NCBI GenBank assembly: GCA_018389105.1 | Contig: JACATO010000923.1 | Location: forward strand, 1,178,001-1,242,000 | DNA from: Nautilus pompilius | Lineage: Eukaryota; Mollusca; Cephalopoda; Nautilida; Nautilidae | Direction: 5' to 3' | Length of the DNA stretch: 64,000 nt | Shown: in pieces, positions 26,901 to 37,537 of the stretch | Position numbering within the stretch: position 1 is the stretch's first letter | Layout of the letters: each line of letters starts with the position of its first letter | Translations under genes and position numbers: made by a program | The notes under the pieces: generated by a model | The model's database searches: none | The model's input: only the letters and a program-made list of their open reading frames with translations | What the model was told of the DNA's origin: nothing

Positions 26901-27893
26901 TTGGTGCTGCAACGGAAATCTATTGATTACAGACTAGGTCAGAAAATGATGTTACATACACAGGAAAAAATAGATAGATAGATGCTAACGCATCATGAAT
27001 CTGTTGTAAAAAAAAATAAACGGTTTATAACTGGAGTAGAGAATATTTATATGGTGCAGATCTGAGATAGATCCAGTCTCATGGGTATATTTTTCTTCTT
27101 CACATTGTCTATGACAAATATTGTTTTCTTTTTGTTTCCAAAAATTTTTGGTTATTTTTTATTCCATTTACTTTGATAAAGTTTGAATGCAGTTTAGCAA
27201 AAAAGGCCAGCTTTTCAAAACAAAAAAAAAATAAACGTATGGCTGAGAATTCTAGACTGTCCAGACTCGGTCTTGTATGGATTCTCCACATAAGCACCAG
27301 CCAAGAGTTCTAGACTTAGAAATCTAGCTACACTCTTCTCTTCTTTTCTTTAAAAAATTATAAATAAAAAGTATTTGAAAGAGGAGAGAAAATTCTGAAA
27401 AAAAATGTTTTTAATGGAGAAATTCACGTCTGTTTATTTGGTTTTGTTTTTTAAAAAAATAGGATTCTTGCTGCCGGTCTGCATTTTGGGAGTTTTATAG
27501 CTGTCACTCCTCAAAGTCACTGACATTTTTATTCCTTCTGGGGAAAAAATCTGTTGAAAAGACTATGAGTTTTCAACAGATCCTGACTTACAAAGCATTT
27601 CTGATCATTGGGATGCTACTGTCCTTTAAAACCTACATAAAAAAATTTTTTGATATCTATATAGTTGACAGCTGCTCAGTTAATTTTTCTTTTACTCTTT
27701 TAAGAAGCTGCTTTACTTCGGTTACAGAGTTTGTTTGTTTTCTACCGTTTTAGGAAGATTATGCATGAACCTGGTGGACACAGACCGGTCTTCATATGCC
27801 GAAGAGTCGGGCTACTCTGTCACGCTTTGTTCACTAAAGCCTTTGAACTGCACTACAAAAAACAACTTGTTGATTGGGATTCCTTCGGTCTAA
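8788..27893 (+). CDS. GSTCD: GSTCD, GST C-terminal domain / methyltransferase-like protein (C-terminal ten exons)
   Basis: Ten exons are supported by GT-AG sites and matching phases: 8788-8911, 9540-9716, 14496-14562, 16599-16695, 17139-17254, 18596-18640, 20900-20989, 25724-25930, 26615-26678 and 27754-27893 (stop TAA). Together they give 374 residues, against a little over 600 in the vertebrate protein, so the N-terminal part lies upstream. The first two exons carry the GST-C-like region (FHLVFLTDKLPNVFSWF, LPRIKQTAKLYGF). Later exons form a Rossmann methyltransferase-like fold with the SAM-binding loop VDFCSGGGHLGI (split over two exons), VYLIENKEESLLLA, LHACGVATDMVL and the CPCCYG motif. 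The end is CMNLVDTDR...GYSVTL...KNNLLIGIPSV. The family is cytoplasmic and its substrate is not established. Two boundaries are uncertain: the second exon could start at 9559, but 9540 fits the phase of the preceding exon; and its donor at 9717 (GTCAGA) was chosen by phase, because an open reading continues to a stop at 9796-9798. Confidence 0.88.
9226..9463 (-). mobile_element. 238-bp Tc1/mariner deletion derivative, copy B
   Basis: This is the second copy of the element at 3355-3591, in the same orientation, flanked by TA (9224-9225 and 9464-9465). By eye it differs from copy A by a single extra base near the right terminal repeat, so both copies are recent. It lies in the short intron between the first two visible GSTCD exons, about 75 bp before the second exon. 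Confidence 0.92.
9717..14495 (+). other. GSTCD intron with unassigned coding-like fragments
   Basis: This 4.8-kb intron has no recognised transposon termini. It contains a plus-strand open frame at 11822-12034 and, on the minus strand at about 12670-13220, protein-like stretches that do not match any family I know. One contains SGVDVIEFVRTFIAPAHDER and FLMKRRVYSEALW; another contains EGWFDRLNEWDIKESFF. They look like pieces of an unidentified mobile element or pseudogene, not GSTCD exons, because they are mostly antisense to the gene. Confidence 0.4.
14681..15140. repeat. Imperfect TC microsatellite, about 460 bp
   Basis: This is a pure-pyrimidine plus strand of CT dinucleotides interrupted by short CAG, CAT and CC interruptions. 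It lies in the GSTCD intron about 120 bp after the exon ending at 14562. Long open frames in all six readings here (Ser/Leu-rich on plus, Arg/Glu-rich on minus) are artefacts of the dinucleotide repeat. Uninterrupted homopurine-homopyrimidine tracts of this kind can form triplex DNA. Confidence 0.97.
17819..18425. mobile_element. hAT-type MITE with 6-bp target duplication
   Basis: The terminal inverted repeats start CAAACTTGCCCACTCTCC on the left and CATACTTGCCAACTTTCC on the right (read inwards). Directly repeated CATTAG flanks both ends (17813-17818 and 18426-18431). The ends beginning with CA and the short multi-base duplication suggest a hAT-type non-autonomous element. Near the ends the sequence is rich in CTCCC and GGGAG words. 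There is no coding capacity. It lies in the GSTCD intron between exons 17139-17254 and 18596-18640. Confidence 0.75.
18778..20212 (-). mobile_element. Tigger-type DNA transposon, internally deleted, retaining the transposase C-terminus
   Basis: The ends read CAGTTGTCTCCCGGTATTTG on the left and CAGTCCACCCCCGCGTAATC on the right (read inwards). They are flanked by TA (18776-18777 and 20213-20214), which fits Tigger/pogo. On the minus strand, 19756 down to about 18870, it carries the C-terminal third of a Tigger transposase: VIRAFKALYNRNSLQHLV-like start, YWRNFTITTSLSVIQAALKD, HDYKGFSPEEIQHEAVDKAA, an acidic SASEEEEEATDPEQEEG stretch, then FKNAIDAAMQTYKTLL and QLPITMFLKP after a frame change near 19170-19256. 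The DNA-binding and catalytic parts are missing, so it cannot move by itself. It sits in a GSTCD intron. Confidence 0.9.
20990..24220 (+). other. GSTCD intron, left part, no element recognised
   Basis: This is AT-rich intron sequence. Open frames such as 21257-21517 (minus) and 21616-21933 (plus) have no recognisable protein similarity or splice context and are treated as chance. Confidence 0.4.
24221..25371 (+). mobile_element. Tigger-type DNA transposon, internally deleted, retaining the transposase N-terminus
   Basis: The ends read CAGGAAGACCCCGAGTTACG and CAGGAAGACCCCTACTTACG (read inwards), with TA flanks at 24219-24220 and 25372-25373. The plus strand from 24483 codes for the N-terminal CENP-B-like DNA-binding region of a Tigger transposase (LSAFAHELGFSVLTANTIV, MEKLLAMWM). 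After frame changes it continues with NGWFYRFKNRAGFHNVKVSGE, a DETGLF-like region that is degraded, and then FGENASGDFRLKLVFLHHSE with NPRAF, which precedes the second catalytic Asp. The C-terminus is deleted. It is inactive and lies in the GSTCD intron between exons 20900-20989 and 25724-25930. Confidence 0.88.
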
Positions 27894-27942
27894 CCAAGTC
27901 AGCATGGAGGAACTGTCCAAACTTTTCTTTTTTTAAATTTTA

Positions 27943-28491
27943 ATTAAATGATTTTGACTTGTGTTAAGTGTCTTTAGGAGTCATCCCAAGGTTTATCCAC
28001 CATTCCTGTTGTTTGCTTTTTTGTTTTTAGAGTATTTTGTATTAATGTGTGCAAATAGTACCAAAGCAACTAAAGCCATTTGAAAACCATGCTACTGGCC
28101 TTCTGCTGCTTTTATTTATCTGTTTACTTTGTTAACCAAAATGTTTGTCACCTCGAAGAATTCCTGTTGTCACGATGTGTTACAGAGATAAGCAAGCATA
28201 CACCCCATATGTCTCTCCCAACAGTTCATCATCTACAAACCAAACTTTTGGTTCCATTTTAAAGAAAATGGCTGGGAAACAGCTCTGGATATTCGTTACA
28301 GTCTATAAACAAGAGCAGGGCGGATGAATGAACTTAATAACAGGGAAACGATACATCTTTTAATTGGTACCGTCTCTGTCGAGTTTTCTTCCTATTTATG
28401 TTTTGTGATTCCTCAGTGTGGTCTTTAGCCATAAATATTTATTCCTTCATTAATTAAATCTTTCATTTCTTTACTTTTAAAATGAAATAAA
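27943..28491 (+). terminator. Candidate poly(A) signals of GSTCD
   Basis: Downstream of the GSTCD stop there is an ATTAAA at 27943-27948 and an AATAAA at 28486-28491. Either could serve as the cleavage signal; sequence alone cannot choose between them. Confidence 0.4.
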
Positions 28492-28779
28492 CCATGTGCT
28501 CTAGAATCCTCATAAAAGAAAAAATTTATGTATGAATAAATTTGCTTATATTTGAAGTCCCTAACTTGTAACTGATTTGTTAGCATTAAATAGGTGACAC
28601 TGATTAGTTGGGGTTATTTTAAGATGTAATTAGTTATTTTTATGAAAGTATTAAAATATTCACATAATTTTAAAATAACATTTTTCTTTTAATAATCTAC
28701 ATTCGAAATAAGTTATTTCTGGCTACAATCAAACTAAGACTTCTTTTTTATTATACATATTTACGTCTAAAAACTAATG

Positions 28780-29570
28780 AATTGTAATTTGTTGATGGCA
28801 AATGTTTCTTGTAGCCCAGTGTTGCCCTGGCAGATTCTCCCACAGCTCTTGCACACCAGAACCAGTGCAGTGGAGGTTGCATCATGAGAAGAGTGATCTG
28901 TCCTCATTTGTTTCTTTGCTTCTTGTAATGGATCCATCCCTTATGAGCTTCATCTGTGCCAAGAGAGCTCTGATCTCCATTGACTGTTTTTGGTCAGCTC
29001 CTTTTAGCAGTAGACACTGACTTGGAATGCTCTCATATTCTCCCCTGCAGACATCTTGGAAATGCAGCTTTGAGTGACCATGAGGTCTCACCATAGAGGA
29101 AATCCTTGGCTGTACACACATTTTCCATGCAACATACTTGGCCAAACCAGTAGAGGCATCTCCATTGGAGTATGGAGAGCATGCGAGGCATTCTTTCCCT
29201 TGTTAACACCTCAGTAATGGCCATCCTGTGCCATTGAATGTTAAGAAGATGGAAACTATTTAATCACCTCTTGTATCTGGCATAGGTGGTCCATTTCTTG
29301 TTTCTGTACAGCAAAGAGTGGAGGAGACACCCTTGATAGACATGTGCAGAGTTCTTCATCACTGTTGACCTGAGGTGGCAGAACTTGTCAACAACCACAA
29401 GTGCCATGTCACTGAGTACAACTATAGCAACCGAGGCAGCTGAAAACACCTTTGTAAGTCTTTGTACTTCTTCCTTGCTATTAGCAACAAGCACAGCATT
29501 GGTAAAGAGCAGCTGCCTTATCAAGAGGAGTCTCATGCTGGTCTTGGCCCTAAGATGGCAATGTTGAAGA
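28780..29570 (-). mobile_element. LINE (non-LTR retrotransposon) relic, reverse-transcriptase C-terminal part
   Basis: Minus-strand readings show the end of a LINE reverse transcriptase and the following C-terminal region. An LLLIRQLLFTNAVLVANSKE block (normally LIRELLFADDAALVA) lies at about 29470-29535, VYQGCLLHSLLYRNKKWTTY at about 29285-29345, an RMPRMLSILQWRCLYWFGQV block at about 29130-29195, and DFLYGETSW then LHFQDVCRGE at about 29030-29105. The catalytic pair DD of the FADD box is changed and the frames shift, so it is dead and 5' truncated. The precise LINE clade was not resolved. It lies between GSTCD and the GC-rich island. Confidence 0.8.
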
Positions 29571-31046
29571 GCTTCCTGTGTGTCGTTGTGTTTAAATGTC
29601 TACGTTTCAGACATCTCACTCCAAAAAAAAGAAAAGGATGAATTTTTTTGTCCAAATATTTTCCGACAACACATAGATTCAGAAATATACTGTTGTTTTA
29701 TGTCTGATATTCAGTTAATCTTATCTTTAAAAATAAAGCCAGAGAATATTTCGATTTTAAACGAAATGAGATAATGGAAACTTTATTCTTTCCTTCCTTC
29801 AAAAAATAAAAAGGTTCAGCCAAAAATCAATTCTGTGTAAGAATTATTCATTTCTTTACAAAATCATACTCAACAGCAAGCATTTTCCTCGATTTCAGTA
29901 AATTATTAATCATAATTTGAAAACACACAAAGGAAAAAACGCATTAAGGAAGAGAAAGATGTTCTGCTCATTCAGTCTTTAATTTTAGTTGCAGAGAATC
30001 GTTGTTTTATCTGCTGCATGAAGGAGCGACCTTGTTCAAGAGGAAAAGGGGCTTATAATATAAGGGAGATAACTTAACAGTGCTGGGGGGGAAACAAACC
30101 AAGAAAACTTTCAAGGACCCAACCGAAACCGTCCGGGTGTCTCGCTACCACCCCGATGATCCTGTTTAATTTTCAGCCGGACCCTGTGGATTTTGAAAGA
30201 TTCCTGAGGGTCCGAACCGGTGGGGGGAGGGGGCGTGGCGCAAACGAACCGTCCGTCCAGTTCCGGTGCTTCACCAGTCCCGTGACATGGGCTGGCTGGC
30301 GCCCTCTATTTCCGCTAGCCCAGTAGAATCTCATCTTCCGGAATGTCATTGTTACGCATCGGTCCAAAATCTTAATATGCAAAATTTTTTTAAATGTTGA
30401 AATAAATCAATTTTAAAGATGAACAAACAAACAAAATAATAATATAATACGAGATTAGTCTAATCGTTTCTCGCAAGGACTAAGTCGACCAGGGGTTAGC
30501 AGTTAGACCACTTACAAAAGCATTTGTTGGTAGTTGTACCTTATCCAGCCTCGTCGTTAGACTAATACCGTCATTGAATAGGGTGGAACTGGGGCCCAGG
30601 TCAATAATTCCTAATTAACGATTAATGAGCTGTTGAGTCGAGGGGTTGGGGTGCCTATTTCCCTCTGATAGATTTTCGTTATCTGCCCTATTTTTGTCAA
30701 GTTTAAGGAAAGGATAAAGCGACATGGCGGCACTGGGATCTGATTAATTCCAGTATGGAGGCTGGTCGGCTTCCCCGATCTTGTTGATTTATTGTTCGTG
30801 TGGTGATGAACCGGATGGATGATTACGTACGGTTAGGGTTCAGGACCGTAGTCAGCCCTCTAGGCAGGGATCTGGAACGCTTATTCGTAGAAATTAATAC
30901 TAATTTAATCAGTCTGCTTACAGCGTATGGACACGGAACTGATAAAGCGTGAATAATGGCGGCACATAGTAATAGTAACTCCTTTAATTACCAGCAGAAT
31001 CACAAAAGAATGCTCCTTCCCCTGGGGTTCGTGCCCCACCCCCTGT
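29571..31046. other. Intergenic stretch entering the GC-rich island
   Basis: No gene was found. Up to about 30.0 kb the sequence is AT-rich like the GSTCD region; from about 30.1 kb it becomes clearly richer in G and C and contains CpG-rich patches (around 30120-30360). The 3' end of the stanniocalcin-like gene begins at 31047. No clear AATAAA on the minus strand was assigned to that gene. Confidence 0.4.
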
Positions 31047-34000
31047 TTAATATTGTGGGCCGTAGTAGTCGTACAGGTCGGGAGGAGCTCCTCTGGGAAA
31101 CTTCTTGGCGTAGTTGGTGCTGAAACTTTGCCTGGCGTCGGGATCGCAGTTGTGAATCAGTTTGGAGAAATGCGTGAAGATTCTGGAATAGATGATGGTG
31201 ATTCGACTCACAGCCACCGTCAGAGATGGACCCTATTTAAGAGACGGCGGGCGTTATAATAACAGTAAAAAGGTTGGAGGCTGGGTGTCTTTGGACAAAG
31301 GAAGGGATTTATCTACATCTAACTTGCCCCAGAGTGTGTGAAGTCTTTAAAGCAACCTCAATTTTAATTAGATCTTCAATAAAACCCACCCCCTTTTTTT
31401 TCTCAGTTATACACAAAAAATTGCATATATTAAAGTGATTCAGCTTTAAGACATCGTTTCGTTTTAAAACAACGCACCTGTCTTTAATTGTTCTTTTAAT
31501 TAAAGCTCTATAAATGTGAATATTTCCAAAAAGTTTGTTGCAAAAAGCAGAAAATAAATTATCTGAATGAATATTATATATATATTGTTTGCTCTCTCAT
31601 AGATTCTTAAATGATGAGACATTGCCGTCCGGGAGGGGGCGCTGTATGACTTATTGCGCGATGGAGTCAATGTTTTACTCACCTGTACTCGGAGTAGCCT
31701 TCTCCTTTGTACAGATCGAACAGGGTCTGGCAGTTGTGCGTGTCTCTGACGACTTTACAGAACATCCCTTTCTGGAAGAAGCAGTTCAGATCATCTGTCG
31801 CCGGCGGCAGCAAGTTTCCCGTAAGCACGTCGAAGCCGACCGTTTCCACCTGGCTGCAGGTGGGGCCGATGATTTCGTAGGTCGGCACCAGGGCCCGCAT
31901 TTGGCAGGAGTTGACTCGCCTGATGTACTGCTGACCCTGCCAACGTACAGAGAAGCAGTCGGTATACGCTCTCTGTTGTAAGCCGCAGTACCGTATCGAT
32001 CTCGACGTTCAAACGCAACTGATACTTTGTACGGTAAAGCGGAGAAACTAGATGCTAACCATCCACAATTCTTTAAGGTCGCTGTAGGGGTCCGCCAACA
32101 GAAGAGATGGGGCGCAATGCGATGACGATATCGGTTCGTTAGAAAACGGCGAGAAAGTGCCCGTGTTTAAGTTATATTTTTATTTTAAATGTAATCTCTA
32201 TGAATTCTTCATGTTTTTAATTGTTTATCGCCGGGGGGGGGGAGAGACTGCACGGTCCCGAACACGCTTGCCAGACGACTCGGTTGGCTGGCTGTCGGTT
32301 TTTACGTCTTTGTCTTCATCCACCGCTTCCGCAGACACGCAGTCTCACTACCGTCAATTAGCCAGCGCCATTAGTAAAAATTACCAGCCACAAATTGCCA
32401 AATGCCGTCTAAAAATAACGTTATCGATACCCGGAGGCCGCCATCTTTAACTGAAAGTAGAAAGCATCATGGCGTCGAGACCGTGCACGAGTCTGCAGCA
32501 GTACCCCGTTTTACCGAGCTTTGCGTAATAATTAGCCGATTCTCTCGGTGTTCCTTTAAAAGGGGAAATTTAATCTTTTGATCTTGTTGTTTTTCAGAGT
32601 TGAAGGAAGATGGCGAGAGACAGCGTTTATCCGGCCTCGAATTGCAGGAAAATGTGCAAAGACAACAGGCATACCTGCTCTGGTGATTGTTTGCACTCCA
32701 CTTCGGTTTCCATACCACTTGAAGTGGATGTCACGCTAAGGCGGCGTTCGCACTGTCAACAGTCGAAAAGTCGTGACAGCGACCCCACCACAGAATATAC
32801 AAACAAACGCCTCGCTTTACAAACCATTAACACGCCTGCGCACTCTACGTTTCGATAATTTCATTACCAATACCATGAGATATAGGTACGTTTTAGGCCT
32901 TCACAAGATATATCAATGGCAGAACAAACACGAATTGGCACAGAAAATATGTGGAAACAACCATTCCAGCCATGACAATTACACCGATATAAAAGCAATT
33001 TCTTGTTCTCCCGACTGGCTGGCACACACACCAGCATGAACGCTAATCATTATTTTGCATATGCTCACTTTTCTTACATTGTGACGAAGTTTTATGGCTG
33101 CAAAATGTTTGGAACGGATCAAACACATTCGACATTTTGTCTCAAAGACCCAGTTTTATAGAGATCAAGGAAGTCTTAGTATTCGGCTACATAGCCAAAA
33201 CATCACCTACAGCCTGGTAGCACTTTTGGATGGAGTTATAAGGTAACATATATCAGCCCAAGATGACTGAATAAATTTAATCAACTGATTCAAAATTTCT
33301 GGGCTTTTAAAATCCTAATAGCTTTGTCTATTTCGTTTTATAGATTCTTCTTTGGATTCAAATCAGGGCTTCGAGCCGGCCACTTTAGAACTGCAATTAA
33401 TTTTTAAGATACTGTTTGGTGATGACAGCCGAATGTTTCGGGCCATTGTCTTGTTGGAAAACCTAGTAGACTATGGTTCTAGTGCATTGGTCAATATTTC
33501 CAGGTGAACAAATCGATCCATTATTTCCTGGATAGTCTCTTTTCAGGAAAAAAAAACCACTCCAATTCTATAACAGACTCTCTCTCACCTTTGACCGTTG
33601 ATTTGCCACACTCTGGACAGGATGCCTCAAATATCTGATCCAAACCTCTGCACGGTAATTTGTCGGACCAAAACTACTTAGTTCGCAGTTCCGGAGTCCA
33701 ATAGAGATGGATCCTGGCGAAATGAAGTCGGGTTCTTCGATTCTACATGGAAACAGAGATTTTCCTGGTAACACGTCGGTTCGAAATGTCATAGACGTCT
33801 TGTCCGATCGTCTTGAGCATTAGTTTTTCGGGGTTGTTGTCCAAAAACCACAAAGGTAAGCAGTTGGTAATCCTAAACTTTTGTCGCAATGTGAGAAAAG
33901 CGAACGTAATGCAAAATATTTATTAGCGATCGTGGTGCTGTGTCGGTCGGAAGAACGAGAAAATCTGCACGCAGCAGTAGCGTTATGCAGGCGCGAGTAA

Positions 34001-37000
34001 AGAAATGTCACGTGGTCCGGCCAGTCCGCATTGCTGGCAACGGATAAAGGGATCTTCAGATTGTTGGACACGAAGAACCCTGTTGACACTTTTATAGTTT
34101 GAGATTTGTACTTTCTCGTTATTGTAGATCCGGAAACTGTATTGTGCTCCGAATATATCCAGATCCATTGTATGCAAAAACTATTAATAGTTAAGAGAGT
34201 TTTGTTTCTCCCATTGCTATCGAGCATCAACGAGACGTCTACCAATGAACTCCACTTAGCATCGCACACGAATGGTTCCACGTACCACAGAAGGTTTTGT
34301 GGTATCTTATGGAATCTTTGCTGCATTTTGTTCCAGCATTAAGCTCAAATTTACAAATTGGCTCTTTGTCTTCTATTACTAGTCCTGTTCTAGCCAACCG
34401 CAAAGCACTGAGGACTTTCAGGTAATAGAAATTCGAACTCTGCCCCGTAAAAATGGCGGAGCGAAATACACAAACGATTTTTGGAGAGCCCGCTCAGTTT
34501 TGCTTTTACCTCCCCCCCCAAGAAAGTCTTTCTTACCGTCTCATCAAAATTGTTCACGTGCTGTTTTCCTCTCTCGCAGAAGTGGAGGCCGACGTTCATG
34601 GCGTAGTTCTGGTGATCAGGGCAGGTATGGCGCTCGTCAAAACAGTAGTAGAAGTCGCAGTTTCCCTGCAGAGCCAGGTTGACACAAGAATCGGCGTCCC
34701 CTGAAAACAAGCAAAGGCCTTGCTCTCACAGAAAGCCCCTTGTCTAGCGAAAGACATTGGCATCCTCAAGCGAAGGGCGCTGGAGAAGAACGGAAACTGT
34801 CTTGGAGATGGGAGAACGGTTTGTAACCTAGTGAATGGTAGACCTACAAGGAATTTCGATATCATGGTAAATAACTCTGATGTAAACGAAGAAAGCTTTT
34901 CTGCTTTTTATCGTCTTTCCAAACACTTCTTTATATGCAAATCTCGTTAATCCCCCTTTTTTTAAAAAAAGCTAAGATTCAAGGTTACTAATGCTTTTGC
35001 TAAGTGATTAAAACTGTCGGCGGTTGGTGCGGCCTTAGTTGGAAGAAATATCTGTTCTCGTCCCGGTCTTTTAGACTGATACAGTTCCTCAAATTTAAAA
35101 AAAAAAAAAACAAGTTTTAAAGACCAGGAAATATCATTATCTTTAATGAATTATGAATGAATTAAAATATTCTATTAGTACTTAAAAATAAACCTCGATA
35201 TTTTAACGATTCTTCGCTAAAGTTAATTTTTCTAAAGAAACCAAACAGGTTAATGACATACCATTGATTATCATAATTTTATGAATATTTACTGAACTGT
35301 TGCTATTATTTAACGTATTTATTGAAATAAAAACTATTTTAACAAGATATACATTACTACTAATAAGAGTAATAATAAAAACAAAAGTTTGTAATGGTGT
35401 ATATTTACGTTGCAAAAGTAAGACAGTTGACAAGGAATTTGAGAAAGCTGCATGACAGGAAGCTAGTTTCTGGAGACAAGTTCTATTTTGGATCATCAAC
35501 ATCATTTTGATGACAATGATGACTATTTTTCGGTATTTCAAGGATATTTTTGATATGTTGGCAGTGTGAAGGTGGCACATTTTGATTTGATTTTAATGGA
35601 ACTGGTGAGACTAAGTATCTCAGCGCTAAGGTACAAAATGAAATTATAAATGTATTGTGTACTGCCAAAAAGAGTAGCTCGATTAGAAGAGATAGGCGAT
35701 GTACTATTCTTTTCGGTAATTGTTAACACTACTAACGACATTACATGAACAGACCAAATGTCAGTTGTTATTTGGTGGATGCATTTGGAAAAGGTAGTCC
35801 GTCTTGGTGAGGCCAAGGTTATGACAGTGGAGTGGAGTACAAAACTATTCAGAGGTTGTTTAAATAATTGTCCAGTTCTTTATGTTTATGGCATATCACA
35901 TAACATGAACCTTGCCATGCGGGTTGCATTGGAGGCAAATATTTGTATTCTTTGGCTCAAGTTTAAGGAAATGGACAAAACTGGCATTCAGTACTGAGCA
36001 TGCAAGAAGTTTGGAGTTGAAAAGAATTGTGCAAAACACAATGGCCATCCAGAATTGAGTCAGTCAGGTCAGTAGGAGTGACTGCTGTTAGCGATAAACA
36101 AGGCTTCATCCAAAGTACAGTTAACCCTTGCAGATCTGTGTGGTGCAGCGTGAACTTCCATCTCTGTAGTGAGGCGCATATCTGGAGTTCTTGTCTGTCT
36201 GCTAACTCGTCTACTGTGTGCTGCGTTATTCCTACAGCTTCTAGAGAATGGCCGATCAGCTGCTGCAAGCAAGACGGTGACAACCTTGCCTCGAACAGCA
36301 ACCGAAATGTGTTGGGAGGCCGTCTGCCTCTGTTTTAACTCCCGAAACCTCACTTCTTGCTCAAGATCGGAACTGGTGTCGCCACAGTAAGCTTGCACTA
36401 CGTCTGACACCTTAGTGCGCTTGGTTTACTTATGCATTTACGTAACTAAACACTAACTGATACGGAATTTTTGTTTTTTTTAATCTGTGTAACTTCATAG
36501 ATACAAGCCCGCGTACCGGGGCTCCGGCCTGTGATGGTGCGTCACTCGCAGTGGCCATATTACCTGTGTTCACTAACCGACTACTTACAAGCTCAGTCAG
36601 GTGAAGATGTTGATTTTATCACGAAACTTCTTCAAACTTCGCACTTCTTACGATCCCATAGTGTACAAGAAACAGTAAAATCCGAAATAATTCGGGGCAG
36701 TAAAAAAAAACCAAAACCTGGCTGACGCGATTATAAACTTTCGAAGTCTTCCTCAGTTATTATAGACCAATTCTTCGGGTATCTGAGTCTGCAGACCAGC
36801 GGCTGAGAGAGACCCTGCGATTTATGAAGTGTTCCCACAAACCCTTCTTCCGTAGAGGCTCTATCTCTAGTTTATCTTTAGGGGTACTTTATATAAAACA
36901 CGGATGTGAGAATCTGGTGATAATTTTATATTTTTTTATTGATTTTGGTGTTTCGATTATTAAAAGTGTAATAATATTCGCTAAGTGACTCGGTCGGTAG

Positions 37001-37537
37001 CCATCGCTGATTAGAAAGGTAAATTTCTCTTAACTGACGCATACTACCTGAGAAACGTCTCTCGTTTTGCCGTCCACTTTCAGTAAGCCAGGGATCATCA
37101 CCCAACTGCAGCTGTTTCTTCCACCAAGGATAAGGATTAAATCTTTGCTGGTGGTAAGGCTTGCCCGAACTCTCTAGCAGAATGGCGTCCGCTGTGGGCC
37201 AAGGTAGGATAAACGCGGTTTCTGGTTTAGGATTAGGTTCTGATTCTGGTGTTGGGTTAGGTCTTCGTCTCTCGTTTGGCGGATATAGATTATGAGGTCT
37301 ATTGAGATCTAAGTCCGAATTAGGTCCGTATCTTTCAGGCTCTGGCTCGGGTGTCTCGGGAGAAAACCACCGTTTGAAGATCTCAGATCCTGCCTTTGTT
37401 TCTGTGAATGAAGGGTACCGGGGCTTTCCTGAGCCTTGTTCCGGAACCGAAGCAAAGGAAGAGTTCCGTGTACGGTTGTGGCTGCCAGCCAATCTAATAA
37501 TACATGCCAGAGTTATCCACAGAACGCCACCCTTCAT
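31047..37537 (-). CDS. Stanniocalcin-like secreted glycoprotein, four coding exons, 347 residues
   Basis: Four minus-strand exons join in phase: 37537-37048, 34700-34537, 31936-31683 and 31182-31047 (TAA). Exon 1 starts with a signal peptide (about residues 1-19), followed by two N-glycosylation sequons (N21, N25). A Cys-free Pro/Glu/Arg-rich region runs to residue 163. Exons 2-4 hold 11 cysteines. From C169 the spacing C-x8-C-x4-C-x6-C-x14-C-x23-C-x15-C closely follows vertebrate stanniocalcin. Around it CVNLALQGNC compares with CLNSALQVGC, NFDETGQQYIRRVNSC with KFDTQGKAFVKESLKC, and KLIHNCDPD with SLLECDED. Stanniocalcins are secreted disulphide-linked hormones that act on calcium/phosphate balance and inhibit pappalysins. 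The C-terminus is short (ends DYYGPQY), one Cys near C9 is extra and the usual final Cys is absent. The N-terminal region is much longer than in vertebrates. An acceptor-like site at 37568 suggests a non-coding 5' exon. Family assignment is firm by pattern; function is inferred. Confidence 0.86.
31183..34536 (-). other. Introns 2 and 3 of the stanniocalcin-like gene
   Basis: Apart from the exon at 31683-31936 this is non-coding. A stretch at about 33340-33500 (with GTCTTGTTGGAAAACC) resembles a dispersed DNA-transposon-derived repeat but no ends were found. The minus-strand open frame at 33820-34326 (168 codons) lacks a signal peptide, splice context or family resemblance. Confidence 0.4.
32437..32620. 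promoter_or_regulatory. CpG-rich patch with YY1-like motifs
   Basis: The plus strand carries GCCGCCATCTT at 32437-32447, the reverse complement of the AAGATGGCGGC motif common in CpG-island promoters, and a second related AAGATGGCG near 32606-32614 in the other orientation. They flank a GC-rich patch inside an intron of the stanniocalcin-like gene. This could be an unrelated transcription start or an internal promoter, but no convincing coding exon follows in either direction. Confidence 0.25.
34701..37047 (-). other. Intron 1 of the stanniocalcin-like gene
   Basis: This 2.35-kb intron has a GTAGTA donor at 37047-37042 and a polypyrimidine-AG acceptor at 34702-34701. It contains a minus-strand open frame at 36069-36410 (113 codons) and a plus-strand one at 35758-35997. 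Neither shows a recognisable domain; the first is less AT-rich than its surroundings and may be a transposon fragment. Confidence 0.5.

Noticed and set aside
33340-33500. Stretch resembling a dispersed transposon-derived repeat (GTCTTGTTGGAAAACC context)
   Set aside because: Resemblance is from memory only, and no ends, duplication or coding capacity could be found.
33820-34326. 168-codon minus-strand open frame
   Set aside because: It has no signal peptide, domain, or splice sites that would fit the surrounding stanniocalcin-like gene, and nothing recognisable in translation.
36926-37047. C-terminal 40 codons of the minus-strand frame starting at 37537
   Set aside because: A CAG/GTAGTA donor at 37048/37047 joins in phase to the Cys-rich exon, so this tail is most likely intron.
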